Of a stretch of DNA of 64,000 nt, positions 38,265 to 47,212 are shown piece after piece. The notes beneath the pieces are model-generated. The model saw only the letters and a program-made list of their open reading frames with translations, made no database searches and was not told the origin of the DNA. Positions within the stretch are counted from its first letter, which is position 1. Each line of letters starts with the position of its first letter. Location of the stretch: assembly GCF_900108025.1 (NCBI RefSeq), contig NZ_FNUS01000001.1, positions 620,001 through 684,000 on the forward strand, in the 5' to 3' direction. The translations under genes were made by a program, and so were the position numbers. The DNA comes from Halpernia humi (GTDB taxonomy: Bacteria > Bacteroidota > Bacteroidia > Flavobacteriales > Weeksellaceae).

Positions 38265-40253
38265 TTATTTATTTTTTGGGTTTTCTGGTGTTTTTGTCTT
38301 TAATAATTCTTTTTTGATATTTACATTTTTTTTAGGTGGTTTTTTTAGTAATTTTTTCTGTTTTAAAATTATTACAGACAAAGCAGGTAATTTTAAAATA
38401 ATAGCATTTGCGCGGTTCATCCAATGTTCATCTTCTTCATCTACAATTTCGGCTTCTACTCCGCTTCCACCATATTTTTCATCATCAGAGTTTAAAATAA
38501 CCTCCCAAGAAGTGCCTTCGTTCACACCAATTTTATAATCAAAAACACGTGGTGTTAAATTTAAAACCACCATAATGACTTCTTTGTCGTGTTTAGATTT
38601 TCTTAAATAAATATAAATAGAATTGTCTTCGTCATTCGCTTCAACCCATTCAAAACCTGTAACATCAAACTGATTTTCATAAAGTGCTGGTTGGGTTTTA
38701 TATAATAAATTTAATTCTTTTACAAAATTTTGCAAACCTTTATGAACCTTGTGTTCGAGCAAATGCCAATCTAGAGATTGTGTGAAATTCCATTCATTGG
38801 TTTGGCCAAATTCGTTCCCCATAAAGAGCAACTTTGCGCCCGGATGCGTGTACATATAGCCAAAAAGCGCGCGTAAGTTTGCAAACTTTTGCCATTCGTC
38901 TCCTGGCATTTTATATATTAAACTACTTTTTCCATGCACTACTTCATCATGAGAAAGTGGCAACATATAATTTTCATTATACATATACATAGAAGCAAAA
39001 GTAAGTTTATGATGGTCTGATCTTCTGTAAATGGGATCGTTTTTAAAATATTTCAAAGTATCGTGCATCCAACCCATCATCCATTTCATGCCAAAACCAA
39101 TGCCACCATGATGAACTGGTTTAGTTAAAAGCGGAAAATCTGAACTTTCTTCGGCGATTGTAATAATATCTGGAAAGTCTTTATAAACAGCCGTATTAAA
39201 ATCTTGTAGAAATTTTTTGGCTTCTAAATTTACATTTCCACCAAAAATATTGGGTTCCCATTCGCCTTCATTTCTAGCGTAATCTAAATATAGCATAGAA
39301 GTTACGGCATCTACACGCAATCCATCCGCATGAAAACGATCTAGCCAAAAAATAGCGTTTGAAATTAAAAAAGATTTTACTTCAGGGCGTCCATAATTAA
39401 AAATATAAGATTTCCATTCTGGGTGAAAGCCTTTTCTTGGATCTTCATGTTCATATAAATAAGTTCCATCAAAACAATGCAATCCGTTTGCGTCTCCTGG
39501 GAAATGTGATGGTACCCAATCTAAAAAAACACCGATATTATTTTTATGCAATTCATCAATTAAAAACATCAAATCTTGTGGCGATCCAAAGCGAGAATTT
39601 GCAGAATAAAATCCTGTGATTTGATAGCCCCAACTCGGGTCGTACGGAAATTCCATTACCGGCATAAATTCTACGTGCGTAAAATTCATTTCTTTTAAGT
39701 AAGGAACTAATTTTTCAGCTATTTCTCTATAAGAAAAAAACTTTTCTGGTTCATCTGTTCCGCGCATCCAAGAACCGAGATGCATTTCATAGACGGATAA
39801 TGGCGCGGAAAGTGAATTGTTTTTATGTCTATTTTTTTGCCAATCTTCATCCTTCCATTCAAACCAAGTGGAAGTTACAACAGAGGCTGCTTGAGCACTT
39901 TGTTCCATACTAAATGCAAAAGGATCACTTTTTTCTAGCAAAATATTGTTCTTTGTTAAAATACCATATTTATAAGTGGTTTGCAAATTTACTTCTGGTA
40001 TAAAACCTTCCCAAATCCCCGATTGATCCCACCGGGGAAACAAAGGATGGCTATAAGAATTCCATTGGTTAAAATTCCCAATAACAGTAACTAACTTTGC
40101 GTAAGGCGCCCAAACAGCAAAATAAATCCCTTTTACACCGTTCAATTCTGCCTCGTGAGAACCAAATTTTTCGTATAATCTAAAATGTTGTCCTTCTTTA
40201 AACAAATAAATATCATGTTCCGTGAAAAGTGAAAACGGCGCTACTTCTTGCAT
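38265..40253 (-). CDS. glgB: 1,4-alpha-glucan branching enzyme
   Basis: 662 residues. An N-terminal CBM48-type beta-sandwich ('VTVIGNFNQWNSYSHPL') is followed by a GH13 barrel with nucleophile Asp in 'GLRVDAVTSMLYLDY', acid Glu in TIAEESSDFP, and 'LPLSHDEVVHGKSSLIYK'. A beta-rich C-terminal domain comes next, then a Lys/Pro-rich tail of about 28 residues that looks unstructured. It introduces alpha-1,6 branches into glycogen. It is the first gene of the minus-strand glycogen group and is divergent from the CBM48-esterase gene, with 186 bases between the starts. Confidence 0.96.
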   Translation of the reverse strand: MQEVAPFSLFTEHDIYLFKEGQHFRLYEKFGSHEAELNGVKGIYFAVWAPYAKLVTVIGNFNQWNSYSHPLFPRWDQSGIWEGFIPEVNLQTTYKYGILTKNNILLEKSDPFAFSMEQSAQAASVVTSTWFEWKDEDWQKNRHKNNSLSAPLSVYEMHLGSWMRGTDEPEKFFSYREIAEKLVPYLKEMNFTHVEFMPVMEFPYDPSWGYQITGFYSANSRFGSPQDLMFLIDELHKNNIGVFLDWVPSHFPGDANGLHCFDGTYLYEHEDPRKGFHPEWKSYIFNYGRPEVKSFLISNAIFWLDRFHADGLRVDAVTSMLYLDYARNEGEWEPNIFGGNVNLEAKKFLQDFNTAVYKDFPDIITIAEESSDFPLLTKPVHHGGIGFGMKWMMGWMHDTLKYFKNDPIYRRSDHHKLTFASMYMYNENYMLPLSHDEVVHGKSSLIYKMPGDEWQKFANLRALFGYMYTHPGAKLLFMGNEFGQTNEWNFTQSLDWHLLEHKVHKGLQNFVKELNLLYKTQPALYENQFDVTGFEWVEANDEDNSIYIYLRKSKHDKEVIMVVLNLTPRVFDYKIGVNEGTSWEVILNSDDEKYGGSGVEAEIVDEEDEHWMNRANAIILKLPALSVIILKQKKLLKKPPKKNVNIKKELLKTKTPENPKNK

Positions 40254-40439
40254 ATGAATTAGTTTATGGAATGTTTTTGTAAATATTTAGACCAAATTAG
40301 GGAATATTATTCTTATTTCATCTAAATGAGACAAAAAATATTAAATAAAAAATTGATGTTTTCAGAAAAACTACTTTTAGCAAAAGATATTTTCTTTAAA
40401 TTTAGCCGATGAAACTGAATACAATGAAAAAAGTAGAGA

Positions 40440-41543
40440 ATGAAATTTAATTTAGAAACTTCTGAAGAAGATGGCCGATCCATCTATCTTACAGGAAATT
40501 TCAACAAATGGAACCCCAAAGACGACAATTATAAACTCCATAAAGTAGAAGAATCCAAATATGAAATTGTGGTAAATGACGAAGTTTTACCCGATAAAAT
40601 AGAATATAAATACACAAAAGGTGGCTGGGAAAGCGTAGAAATAGATAAGTACGGCAATATAATGCCCAATCGAAAAATTGCAAAATCTAAAGCAAAAACA
40701 AATGATTTCGTGCAGAAATGGCGATTGAATTGGGGGCCTTTTAAAGATGAATTTTTCCCAATTGCAGAAGTGATTTCAGAAAAATTCTATATTCCGCAAC
40801 TAGAAAAATACCGAAAGGTCTGGGCACTTTTGCCTTATGATTACTATACTTCTACCAAAACCTACCCCGTTTTGTATCTACAAGATGCCCAAAATTTATT
40901 TAATGAAGGTGCAGAATATGGCAACTGGGAAATTGATAAAAAATTAGCTCTTTTAGCAGAATACAATCGTGGAGACGTGATAGTTATCGCCATAGAACAC
41001 GGCCACGAAGAGCGCATAAAAGAATATATTTTTGATAATGACACTGTCATAAAAAATGCAGAAGGCAAAAAATATATTCGCTTTATTACCGATACTTTGA
41101 AGCCTTTTGTAGACGAAAAATACCGCACTAAAAAAGACCGCGATAATACAGGAATTGGCGGTAGTTCTTTGGGTGCGTTAATCAGTATTTATAGTGGCTT
41201 TCTCTACCCCGAAGTTTATTCTAAATTAATGCTTTTTTCGCCGTCACTTTGGGTAGAACCACAAAATAATTTCCCGATGTTGAACTTTAAACATCCTTAT
41301 AAGATGAAAATCTATTTGTACGGTGGCGGAAAAGAGGGATCAAAAATGGTAAAAAGAATAAATAAATTTTCCAAGTCATTAAATCAATTAGAAATTGATA
41401 AAGTTTATGATTTTGAAACTAAAATTAATATTAATCCCGATGGGCAACATCAGGAGTTTTATTGGTCGCAAGAATTTCCACGCGCTGTGGAATGGCTGTA
41501 TTATGATTTATTGGTAGATCCCACAAAAAAAATTAAAAAGTAA
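40440..41543 (+). CDS. Alpha/beta-hydrolase (esterase D-like) with N-terminal CBM48-like domain
   Basis: 367 residues. Residues 1-75 resemble a glycogen-binding CBM48/AMPK-beta module ('SIYLTGNFNKWNPKDDN', 'KIEYKYTKGGWESVEID'). Residues 110-360 form an esterase D/enterochelin-esterase-like hydrolase with nucleophile elbow GSSLG (Ser243), a likely acid near 'YLYGGGKEGS', and histidine in 'NPDGQHQEFYW'. It has no signal peptide. It is divergent from glgB and 7 bases upstream of the aminopeptidase, opening the ligase cluster. It could hydrolyse an ester or peptide-like product, possibly at a glucan surface. A 14-codon reading frame (40409-40450) overlaps its start. Confidence 0.8.
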   Translation: MKFNLETSEEDGRSIYLTGNFNKWNPKDDNYKLHKVEESKYEIVVNDEVLPDKIEYKYTKGGWESVEIDKYGNIMPNRKIAKSKAKTNDFVQKWRLNWGPFKDEFFPIAEVISEKFYIPQLEKYRKVWALLPYDYYTSTKTYPVLYLQDAQNLFNEGAEYGNWEIDKKLALLAEYNRGDVIVIAIEHGHEERIKEYIFDNDTVIKNAEGKKYIRFITDTLKPFVDEKYRTKKDRDNTGIGGSSLGALISIYSGFLYPEVYSKLMLFSPSLWVEPQNNFPMLNFKHPYKMKIYLYGGGKEGSKMVKRINKFSKSLNQLEIDKVYDFETKININPDGQHQEFYWSQEFPRAVEWLYYDLLVDPTKKIKK

Positions 41544-41550
41544 AATTAAA

Positions 41551-42966
41551 ATGATAAAAATATATCCAGAATCTGAAAACCAAGTTTCCCAAAAATTCCA
41601 TTTTATTTCAGAAAAAGATTGGGAAAGCGAACAAGAAAATTATCCGAAAAATACTGGGCATTTCTTTTCAGGAAAAAAGAAAGAAATTTTTGCAATTAAT
41701 AAAGATAATTCTACAGTTTATATAATTGGAACTGGAACGCTTTCTGAAGATGTAGATTATCAAGAAATTGGAAATTATTTTGCGCAATCTCAAAAGAAAA
41801 ACTTGCAGGCAACAAGCACTGAAATTATTTCCGAAGGATTGAATTTTAATCAAACTTATGAATTGATAAAAGGACTATTTCTAGGCACCTACAACTACCC
41901 TTTTAATTCTGAACATCCATTCTGGCAAGACGGATTTAATTTAATTATCAAAAATTTTTCAACTGAAGATCTTAGTAAAATTGCATCGGAAACAGCTGCG
42001 CTTTGCAAAGGACAATTCGCGTGTATGGATTGGCTGAATAAACCAGCCAACTTTAAGCGAGCACCGATGATTACTAATTATTTAAAAACTTTAGCCGAGA
42101 AATATGGGCTTGAACTGGAAATATTTAATAGAAAACAATGTGAAGAAAAGGGCTTAAATGCTTATCTTTCTGTGAACCAAGGTAGCGCGGAAGAAGCGGC
42201 ATTTTGTATCATTAAATATAAATCTACTAATGCAGAAAAAAACCTCGGTTTAGTAGGAAAATGTGTGGTTTTTGACACCGGTGGAATTTCCATTAAAGGC
42301 AATGCAAATTTACACTACATGAAAAGCGATATGGGCGGCGCAACGGCAGTTATCGGCACTATAATTACCGTTGCAGAAAGAAAATTACCAATCAATATTA
42401 CCGTCATTTTACCAATCACAGACAATGCGGTTTCTAACAAGTCTTATTTGCCGAGCGACGTCATAAAAGCCTACAACGGGAAAACTATCGAAGTTATTGA
42501 TACCGATGCAGAAGGAAGAATGACATTAGCAGACGGACTATCTTATATGGTGAAAAATTATAAGCCCGATATTTTGATAGATTTGGCCACTTTAACGGGA
42601 AGTGCCGTTCGACTTCTAGGAAATACGGCAGGCGCACTTTTTGGAAATAATGAAGATTTGATAAAAAATCTGGAAAAATCTGGTATTTCAACCAACCAAA
42701 AATTATGGAATTTACCGATGTGGGACGTTTGGCGAGAAATGCTTTCCACAGATGTCGCGGATATTAAAAATTTACCGTCATCGCCCGTTGGTGGCTGTAT
42801 TACGGCTGCAAAATTTTTAGAAGAATTTATAGAAAAGCATCCGAATTGGGCGCATTTAGACATCGCAGGCGTTGCTTTCGGAAAAGTAAATTATGCAAAA
42901 GAATATGCGGCAACCGGATACGGCGTTCAATTGTTGATAAATTATATCGAAAAAATTTGCAAATAA
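41551..42966 (+). CDS. Leucyl aminopeptidase family protein (M17)
   Basis: 471 residues. The C-terminal catalytic domain keeps the M17 two-metal ligands and catalytic residues: Lys237 and Asp242 (VGKCVVFDTGG), Lys249, Asp260 (KSDMGGA), Asp319, Glu321 and Arg323. The usual NTDAEGR signature reads DTDAEGR (Asp317 for Asn). M17 enzymes remove N-terminal residues from peptides, and some cleave dipeptides. Placed second in the ligase cluster, it may trim or recycle the cluster's product or may be a general peptidase. The spacing of 7 bases argues for co-transcription with the esterase. Confidence 0.92.
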   Translation: MIKIYPESENQVSQKFHFISEKDWESEQENYPKNTGHFFSGKKKEIFAINKDNSTVYIIGTGTLSEDVDYQEIGNYFAQSQKKNLQATSTEIISEGLNFNQTYELIKGLFLGTYNYPFNSEHPFWQDGFNLIIKNFSTEDLSKIASETAALCKGQFACMDWLNKPANFKRAPMITNYLKTLAEKYGLELEIFNRKQCEEKGLNAYLSVNQGSAEEAAFCIIKYKSTNAEKNLGLVGKCVVFDTGGISIKGNANLHYMKSDMGGATAVIGTIITVAERKLPINITVILPITDNAVSNKSYLPSDVIKAYNGKTIEVIDTDAEGRMTLADGLSYMVKNYKPDILIDLATLTGSAVRLLGNTAGALFGNNEDLIKNLEKSGISTNQKLWNLPMWDVWREMLSTDVADIKNLPSSPVGGCITAAKFLEEFIEKHPNWAHLDIAGVAFGKVNYAKEYAATGYGVQLLINYIEKICK

Positions 42967-43076
42967 CGAAATTTAGAGAATACACAGATTCTTTGAATTT
43001 TCAATAAAAAACCCTTTAAATAGTTGCATTTTAATTTAAAATAATTTAAAATTGTAGTAGTATAAAAATTATTACA

Positions 43077-44282
43077 ATGGAGAATACATTTGTTTGCATA
43101 TCTTGTTACTATAAAGGCAGTGAGTTTTTGGAAGAATTAAAACATTTGGGCAACAAAGTCATTCTCATCACGTCCGAAAATTTAAAAAATAGAAAATGGC
43201 CGTGGGATTCTATTGATGAGGTTTACTATATGCCAGAAATAAAACCAGCGATTTGGAATCTCGAGCATTTGGTGCAAGGCTTTAGCCATCTAATGAAAAT
43301 TCACCAAATAGATGCTGTAGTCGCACTAGATGATTATGATGTAGAAAAAGCAGCAATGCTTCGCGAAACTTTCAGAATTCCTGGGATGGGGCAAACCACA
43401 CATCGGTATTTTCGAGATAAACTTGCCATGCGCCAAATGGCAAAAGATTCTGGCATAAATGTACCTGAATTTTGCTCCGTTTTTAACGATGTTAAATTAA
43501 CTGATTTTTGTGATAAAAATCCTGCGCCTTGGGTTTTAAAACCTCGGTCTGAAGCCTCTGCTAGTGGTATTCAAAAAATTAATTCTAAAAAAGAATTGTG
43601 GGAAGCATTAGATAAATTAAAAGAAGAACGCTATCTTTTTCTTTTAGAAACTTACAAGCCAGGCCGTGTTTTTCATGTGGATAGTTTGGTGTATAATAAA
43701 GAAATTGTATTTACTTCTGCCGCACAATACCTTTCTCCACCGATGAATGTCGCACACGATGGTGGTGTTTTCAGAACCCGAACTTTAGGCCGATATTCTG
43801 ATCATTTTAAAAATCTAGAAATAGAAAACAGAAAAGTTTTAGAAAATTTTGGTTTAAAAAATGGCGCCACGCATACCGAATTTATTTTGGGAGATGATGG
43901 AAAATGGTACTTTTTGGAAACTTCTTCCAGAGTCGGCGGTGCGCATATTCCAGATCTAATTGAAGCATCTAGTTCTATAAATATTTGGCACGAATGGGCA
44001 AAAATTGAAACGGCTTTATTACGAAATACAAAATATGAAGTACCAAAACCGACGGGTTTTTACGCAGGCTTAATTGTTTCATTAGCAAAGGAAAAAAATC
44101 CAGATATTACAGAATTTCAATGTGATGAGGTGTATAAATTTAAAGATTTAGACTATCATATCGGAATCGTATATAAATCTGACAAAGAAGAAATCATTCA
44201 AAAAAAATTAGATGAAGCGACAGAAAAAATTATTGATCACGTGCTAAATATTATCCCGCCACAATCTAAACCAACCAGTTAA
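43077..44282 (+). CDS. ATP-grasp ligase (biotin-carboxylase-like fold)
   Basis: 401 residues. The N-terminal pre-ATP-grasp domain starts 'VCISCYYKGSEFLEELKHLG'. The ATP-grasp core has 'YFRDKLAMRQMAKDSGINVP' (near 120), the ATP lysine in PWVLKPRSEASASGI (near 155), and the metal-binding carboxylates in 'WYFLETSSRVGGAHIP' (near 280). It is cytosolic. The closest architecture is that of the L-amino acid ligase/carbamoyl-phosphate-synthase-like enzymes that join a carboxylate to an amine via an acyl phosphate. The substrate is unknown. It is preceded by a 110-base spacer and followed 17 bases later by an esterase. Confidence 0.88.
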   Translation: MENTFVCISCYYKGSEFLEELKHLGNKVILITSENLKNRKWPWDSIDEVYYMPEIKPAIWNLEHLVQGFSHLMKIHQIDAVVALDDYDVEKAAMLRETFRIPGMGQTTHRYFRDKLAMRQMAKDSGINVPEFCSVFNDVKLTDFCDKNPAPWVLKPRSEASASGIQKINSKKELWEALDKLKEERYLFLLETYKPGRVFHVDSLVYNKEIVFTSAAQYLSPPMNVAHDGGVFRTRTLGRYSDHFKNLEIENRKVLENFGLKNGATHTEFILGDDGKWYFLETSSRVGGAHIPDLIEASSSINIWHEWAKIETALLRNTKYEVPKPTGFYAGLIVSLAKEKNPDITEFQCDEVYKFKDLDYHIGIVYKSDKEEIIQKKLDEATEKIIDHVLNIIPPQSKPTS

Positions 44283-44299
44283 AAAATTAAATAAAATAT

Positions 44300-45010
44300 A
44301 TGCCAAAAATAGAGCACACAGATTATTATTCCCATATTTTGGGTAAAAGTTTAAAGGTAGAAGTCACGGGACATTTCGGCTATCCGATTATTATGTTTCC
44401 TACCTCAAAAGGACAATACACGCAAAATCATGACTTCCATTTGAATGGCAGCATTGATTGGTTTGTGGATCAAGGAAAAGTAAAATTATTCAACATAGAA
44501 ACAATTGATGAAATAAGCCTTTATAATAAATCCGTTTCGCCAGAAGAACGAATTAGAAGATATGATTTATATGTTCAATTTTTAATTCAAGAATTTATTC
44601 CTTATATTCAAAAAATACATCAAACACATCGTGTTGCAGTTGCAGGCGCAAGTTTTGGTGGCTATCACGCCGCGAACTTTGCTTTTAGGTTTCCAGATGT
44701 AGTGTCGCATTTATTTTGCCTTTCTGGTGCATTCACCATCAGAGATTTTATGGACGGCTTTGAAAGTGATAAAGTCTATTTTAATTGTCCGAGAGAATTT
44801 GTAAAAAATGATGAGGCCTGGAAGTATAAACACATGCACATTGTTTTAAGCACTTCAGACCAAGATATATGCTTGGCTCAAACAAAAGAAATGGCAGTTA
44901 TTTTAGCCCAAAAAGGCATAAACCATTGGTATGATGAGCAAAAATGGATCAACCACGACTGGCCACTTTGGCGCATGGTTTTCCCAATATTTATCGGGAG
45001 ATTTTTCTAA
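44300..45010 (+). CDS. Esterase-family alpha/beta-hydrolase
   Basis: 236 residues, single domain. The nucleophile elbow is GASFGG (Ser118), and the charge-relay histidine is probably in 'WINHDWPLWRM' near the C-terminus. The aspartate is likely in 'STSDQDICLAQ'. It resembles the putative-esterase (PF00756) family and lacks a signal peptide. It sits between two ATP-grasp ligases and is the second hydrolase of the cluster, so a role in releasing, transferring or editing an acylated product is plausible. The reaction is unknown. Confidence 0.85.
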   Translation: MPKIEHTDYYSHILGKSLKVEVTGHFGYPIIMFPTSKGQYTQNHDFHLNGSIDWFVDQGKVKLFNIETIDEISLYNKSVSPEERIRRYDLYVQFLIQEFIPYIQKIHQTHRVAVAGASFGGYHAANFAFRFPDVVSHLFCLSGAFTIRDFMDGFESDKVYFNCPREFVKNDEAWKYKHMHIVLSTSDQDICLAQTKEMAVILAQKGINHWYDEQKWINHDWPLWRMVFPIFIGRFF

Positions 45011-45051
45011 CAAAACACAACAATATTAATAAAACATAAACAAAAAACATT

Positions 45052-46026
45052 ATGGCTAAAAATGAAGATAAAACAGTGAAAAAAGTCGGAATTTTATTCG
45101 GGATGGAAGATACATTTCCGTGGGCTTTTATAGATAAAGTAAATGAAATGGGAAATGGTGAAATCGTTGCAGAAGCCGTAACGATTGATAAATTAGAACA
45201 AGGCGCAGATTCTGGTTATGCCGTGATAATTGACCGTATTTCGCAAGATGTTCCATTTTACAGAGCCTATCTAAAAAATGCTGCCGTAAGCGGAACTTAT
45301 GTCATTAACAATCCTTTTTGGTGGAGCGCAGATGAGAAATTTCTAAATAATGCATTAATGACAAAAATTGGAATTCCGCTTCCAAACACCGTTCTTCTGC
45401 CATCAAATGATCGGCCGACGAACACTTCTGAAACCTCTTTTAGAAATTTAAAATTTCCTTTAGATTGGGAATATATTTTTGAATACATCGGATTTCCCGC
45501 GTATATGAAACCACATGATGGTGGCGGTTGGAAAAACGTGTACCGCGTAGAAAGCCCAGAAGATATGTGGGAAAAATTAGGCGAAACCGAGCAATTGGTA
45601 ATGATGCTACAAGAAGAAATTGTGTTTGATGACTATTACCGTGTTTATTGTTTAGGTCAAAAATATGTTCATATCATGCCTTATGAACCAAGAAATCCGC
45701 ATCATTTGAGATATGTGACGGAATCTAAATATTCTGGTAAAAAATTAGAAGACATTCTAAAAGTAATCCACGATTATACGATAAAAATGAATGAACATTT
45801 GGGATACGATTTTAATACTGTAGAATTTGCAGTAAAAGACGGCATTCCTTACGCAATAGATTTCTGTAATCCTGCGCCAGATGCAGATAAAAACTCAGTT
45901 GGCGAAGAAAATTTCGCTTGGATTGTGGAGCATTCAGCAAAATTAGCCATCGAAAAAGCAAAAGAATACGTGCCAGGAAAAGTCAATATTTCATGGGGTA
46001 ATTTTGTAAAAAATTCTATTAAATAG
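45052..46026 (+). CDS. ATP-grasp ligase, RimK/glutathione-synthetase-like
   Basis: 324 residues. The Rossmann-like N-terminus is 'KKVGILFGMEDTFPWAFID'. ATP-grasp elements are 'YIGFPAYMKPHDGGGWKNV' (ATP lysine, near 160), 'MMLQEEIVFDDYYRVYCLG' (near 188), and the magnesium-binding 'GIPYAIDFCNPAPDAD' (near 265). The N of the usual E-x-N motif is kept, but the acid is Asp (DFCN). It is a predicted carboxylate-amine ligase of unknown substrate. It is flanked by the esterase and the YbdK-type ligase, all on one strand with gaps of about 40 bases. Confidence 0.87.
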   Translation: MAKNEDKTVKKVGILFGMEDTFPWAFIDKVNEMGNGEIVAEAVTIDKLEQGADSGYAVIIDRISQDVPFYRAYLKNAAVSGTYVINNPFWWSADEKFLNNALMTKIGIPLPNTVLLPSNDRPTNTSETSFRNLKFPLDWEYIFEYIGFPAYMKPHDGGGWKNVYRVESPEDMWEKLGETEQLVMMLQEEIVFDDYYRVYCLGQKYVHIMPYEPRNPHHLRYVTESKYSGKKLEDILKVIHDYTIKMNEHLGYDFNTVEFAVKDGIPYAIDFCNPAPDADKNSVGEENFAWIVEHSAKLAIEKAKEYVPGKVNISWGNFVKNSIK

Positions 46027-46062
46027 AAAAAAATGTAAGGTGAATAATTAAAAAACACAAAT

Positions 46063-47169
46063 ATGAATCATATATTCACAATCGGTATCGAAGAGGAATA
46101 TCAGATTATTGATCTTGAAACCCGCGATCTGGTTTCCCACGTTTCTAAAATTATTGAAGGCGGCAAAGCAGTTTTAAGTGAAAATTTAAAACACGAAATG
46201 CACGAATCTATGGTAGAAATGGAAACGGGTATTTGCCAAAATATCAAGCAAGCAAGACAAGAACTGACGGACTTGCGCCGACATTTAATAAAAACTGCAC
46301 ACGAACAAAATTTGCGCGTTGCTGGTGGAGGAACTCATCCATTTTCTAATTGGAAAAACAATACTATAACGCAGCAAGACAGATATAGCAAAATAGTAAG
46401 CGATATGGGCGATGTGGCACGTGGAAATTTAATTTTCGGTCTGCACGTTCACGTAGGAATTCCAAACCGAGAGGAAGGCGTGAGAATTCAAAATGTAATG
46501 CGGTATTTCTTACCTCACGTTTACGCGCTTTCTACCAATTCACCCTTTTGGATTGGCAGAAATACGGGCTTTAAATCTTACCGTCAAGAGGTTTTTGTAA
46601 AATTCCCAAGAACCGGAATTCCTAGTTTTTTCAATAGTTTAGGTGAATTTGATAGTTATGTAGAACTTTTAGTAAAAACAGGAACTATTGATAACGCAAA
46701 GAAAATTTGGTGGGATTTGCGAGTACATCCATTTTACCCAACCATAGAATTCCGTATTTGTGATATGCCGATGCGATTAGACGAAACCGTTTGCCTCGCA
46801 GCGATTATGCAATGTTTAGTAGCAAAAATATACAAACTTCATCAGCAAAATTTAAGTTTTCGCTCCTATCGAAGATTACTATTAAATGAAAATAAATGGC
46901 GCGCCGCAAAAGACGGAATTAACGCTCTTTTAATTGATTTCGGTAAAGAAGAGCAAATTCCATACGTTGATTTACTTAAAGAATTACTAGAATTTATTGA
47001 TGATGTTGTGGACGAATTAGACTGCAGAAAAGAAGTAGAATACGCTTGGGAAATTATGAAAAATGGCAGTGGCGCAGACCGTCAATTGCGCATATTCAAA
47101 GAAACTGGTAGTTTAGAAAAAGTCGTTGATTATATGATTACTGAAACTGAACATGGAATTAATTTATAA
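46063..47169 (+). CDS. Carboxylate-amine ligase, YbdK/GCS2 family
   Basis: 368 residues of the glutamine-synthetase fold. The metal-binding glutamates are in GIEEEYQIID (Glu10-12) at the N-terminus. 'MVEMETGICQN', 'AGGGTHPFSNW', 'FGLHVHVGIPN' and 'WWDLRVHPFYPTIEFRICD' follow, as in glutamate-cysteine ligase 2. It makes an amide bond through an acyl phosphate. E. coli YbdK has weak glutamate-cysteine ligase activity, but the native substrate of most relatives is not known. It is the only non-ATP-grasp ligase in the cluster. Confidence 0.93.
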   Translation: MNHIFTIGIEEEYQIIDLETRDLVSHVSKIIEGGKAVLSENLKHEMHESMVEMETGICQNIKQARQELTDLRRHLIKTAHEQNLRVAGGGTHPFSNWKNNTITQQDRYSKIVSDMGDVARGNLIFGLHVHVGIPNREEGVRIQNVMRYFLPHVYALSTNSPFWIGRNTGFKSYRQEVFVKFPRTGIPSFFNSLGEFDSYVELLVKTGTIDNAKKIWWDLRVHPFYPTIEFRICDMPMRLDETVCLAAIMQCLVAKIYKLHQQNLSFRSYRRLLLNENKWRAAKDGINALLIDFGKEEQIPYVDLLKELLEFIDDVVDELDCRKEVEYAWEIMKNGSGADRQLRIFKETGSLEKVVDYMITETEHGINL

Positions 47170-47184
47170 AAATTTAAATATTAG

Positions 47185-47192
47185 TACTTTTG
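47185..47192 (+). promoter_or_regulatory. Possible internal -7 box in the ligase cluster
   Basis: TACTTTTG matches TAnnTTTG, 20 bases before the amidotransferase start. It could give the last two cluster genes their own promoter. No -33 partner is evident. Confidence 0.4.
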
Positions 47193-47212
47193 TGCTTTAA
47201 AATTAGAGATTT

